25,901 bases of DNA from JAQUGA01 sp964521105 (GTDB lineage Bacteria > Bacteroidota > Bacteroidia > Bacteroidales > WCHB1-69), in contig CAZFPO010000033.1 in assembly GCA_964521105.1 (NCBI GenBank), forward strand, positions 1-25,901. Reading direction: 5' to 3'. Positions within the stretch are counted from its first letter, which is position 1, and each line of letters starts with the position of its first letter. The notes below the pieces were generated by a model that was given only the letters and a program-made list of their open reading frames with translations, made no database searches and had not been told where the DNA came from. Positions 25,870 through 25,901 of the stretch are shown one piece after another. The position numbers were made by a program, and so were the translations under genes.

Positions 25870-25901
25870 ACAATGGAGAGTTTGATCCTGGCTCAGGATG
25901 A
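25870..25901 (+). rRNA. 16S ribosomal RNA, 5' end (cut by window edge)
   Basis: GGAGAGTTTGATCCTGGCTC (25875-25894) followed by AGGATGA is the conserved 16S start and the site of the universal 27F primer. Aligning the GAGTTTGAT block to E. coli numbering puts nucleotide 1 at about 25870. Only about 32 nt are present. The tacaatGGAGAG form is common in Bacteroidota. Confidence 0.95.

Overview
The window looks like a chromosomal segment of an AT-rich, free-living member of the Bacteroidota. The evidence is: three secreted proteins with type IX secretion (T9SS) C-terminal sorting domains (one type B, two type A); almost no Shine-Dalgarno sequences; promoter-like boxes matching the Bacteroidota consensus TTTG-N19-21-TAnnTTTG; lipoproteins with Bacteroidota-style lipoboxes; and a 16S rRNA 5' end of Bacteroidota type at the right edge. 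Genus cannot be told from this sequence alone.

Layout. 1-3623 is the 3' part of a giant surface adhesin: 246-bp tandem HYR-like repeats, seven SprB-like repeats, a PKD domain and a type B sorting domain. It is followed by a decayed second copy of a type B sorting domain (about 3700-3918) and a bidirectional terminator. 3987-5957 (minus) is a secreted M1 aminopeptidase with a type A sorting domain. 5958-9969 is a loose region with an orphan peptide-binding lipoprotein, a DUF4256 protein and a SnoaL-like protein. They are separated by long intergenic stretches full of dispersed palindromic repeats. 9970-13413 holds small envelope genes: a beta-barrel-like protein, a TPR plus alpha/beta-hydrolase-like exported protein, a DUF2007 protein and a lipoprotein broken by an apparent frameshift. 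13553-15679 (minus) is a TMTC-like GT-C membrane protein with seven TPRs.

16075-18312 is the most accessory-looking piece. An exact 20-bp direct repeat flanks an L,D-transpeptidase-like lipoprotein with an in-frame stop just after its catalytic GCP motif, and an AAA/DUF4143 ATPase. The ATPase is preceded by three 16-bp palindromes spaced 32-33 bp apart that run up to its promoter. 18321-19082 (minus) is a PhnP-like metallo-beta-lactamase-fold hydrolase.

19261-25642 reads as one four-gene transcription unit: a DUF6913-like protein, dapA (lysine/diaminopimelate synthesis), a 1380-residue secreted M14 carboxypeptidase and a secreted protein of unknown function. An rRNA promoter (25702-25732), a leader with a boxA-like site and the first about 32 nt of 16S rRNA close the window.

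Taken together, this is an envelope and secretion-rich region feeding surface adhesion and extracellular peptide breakdown, next to an rRNA operon. I do not see a complete unknown multi-gene system. The strongest leads are the ATPase locus with its operator-like palindromes and flanking repeats, the AABB adhesin repeats, and the three disrupted genes.
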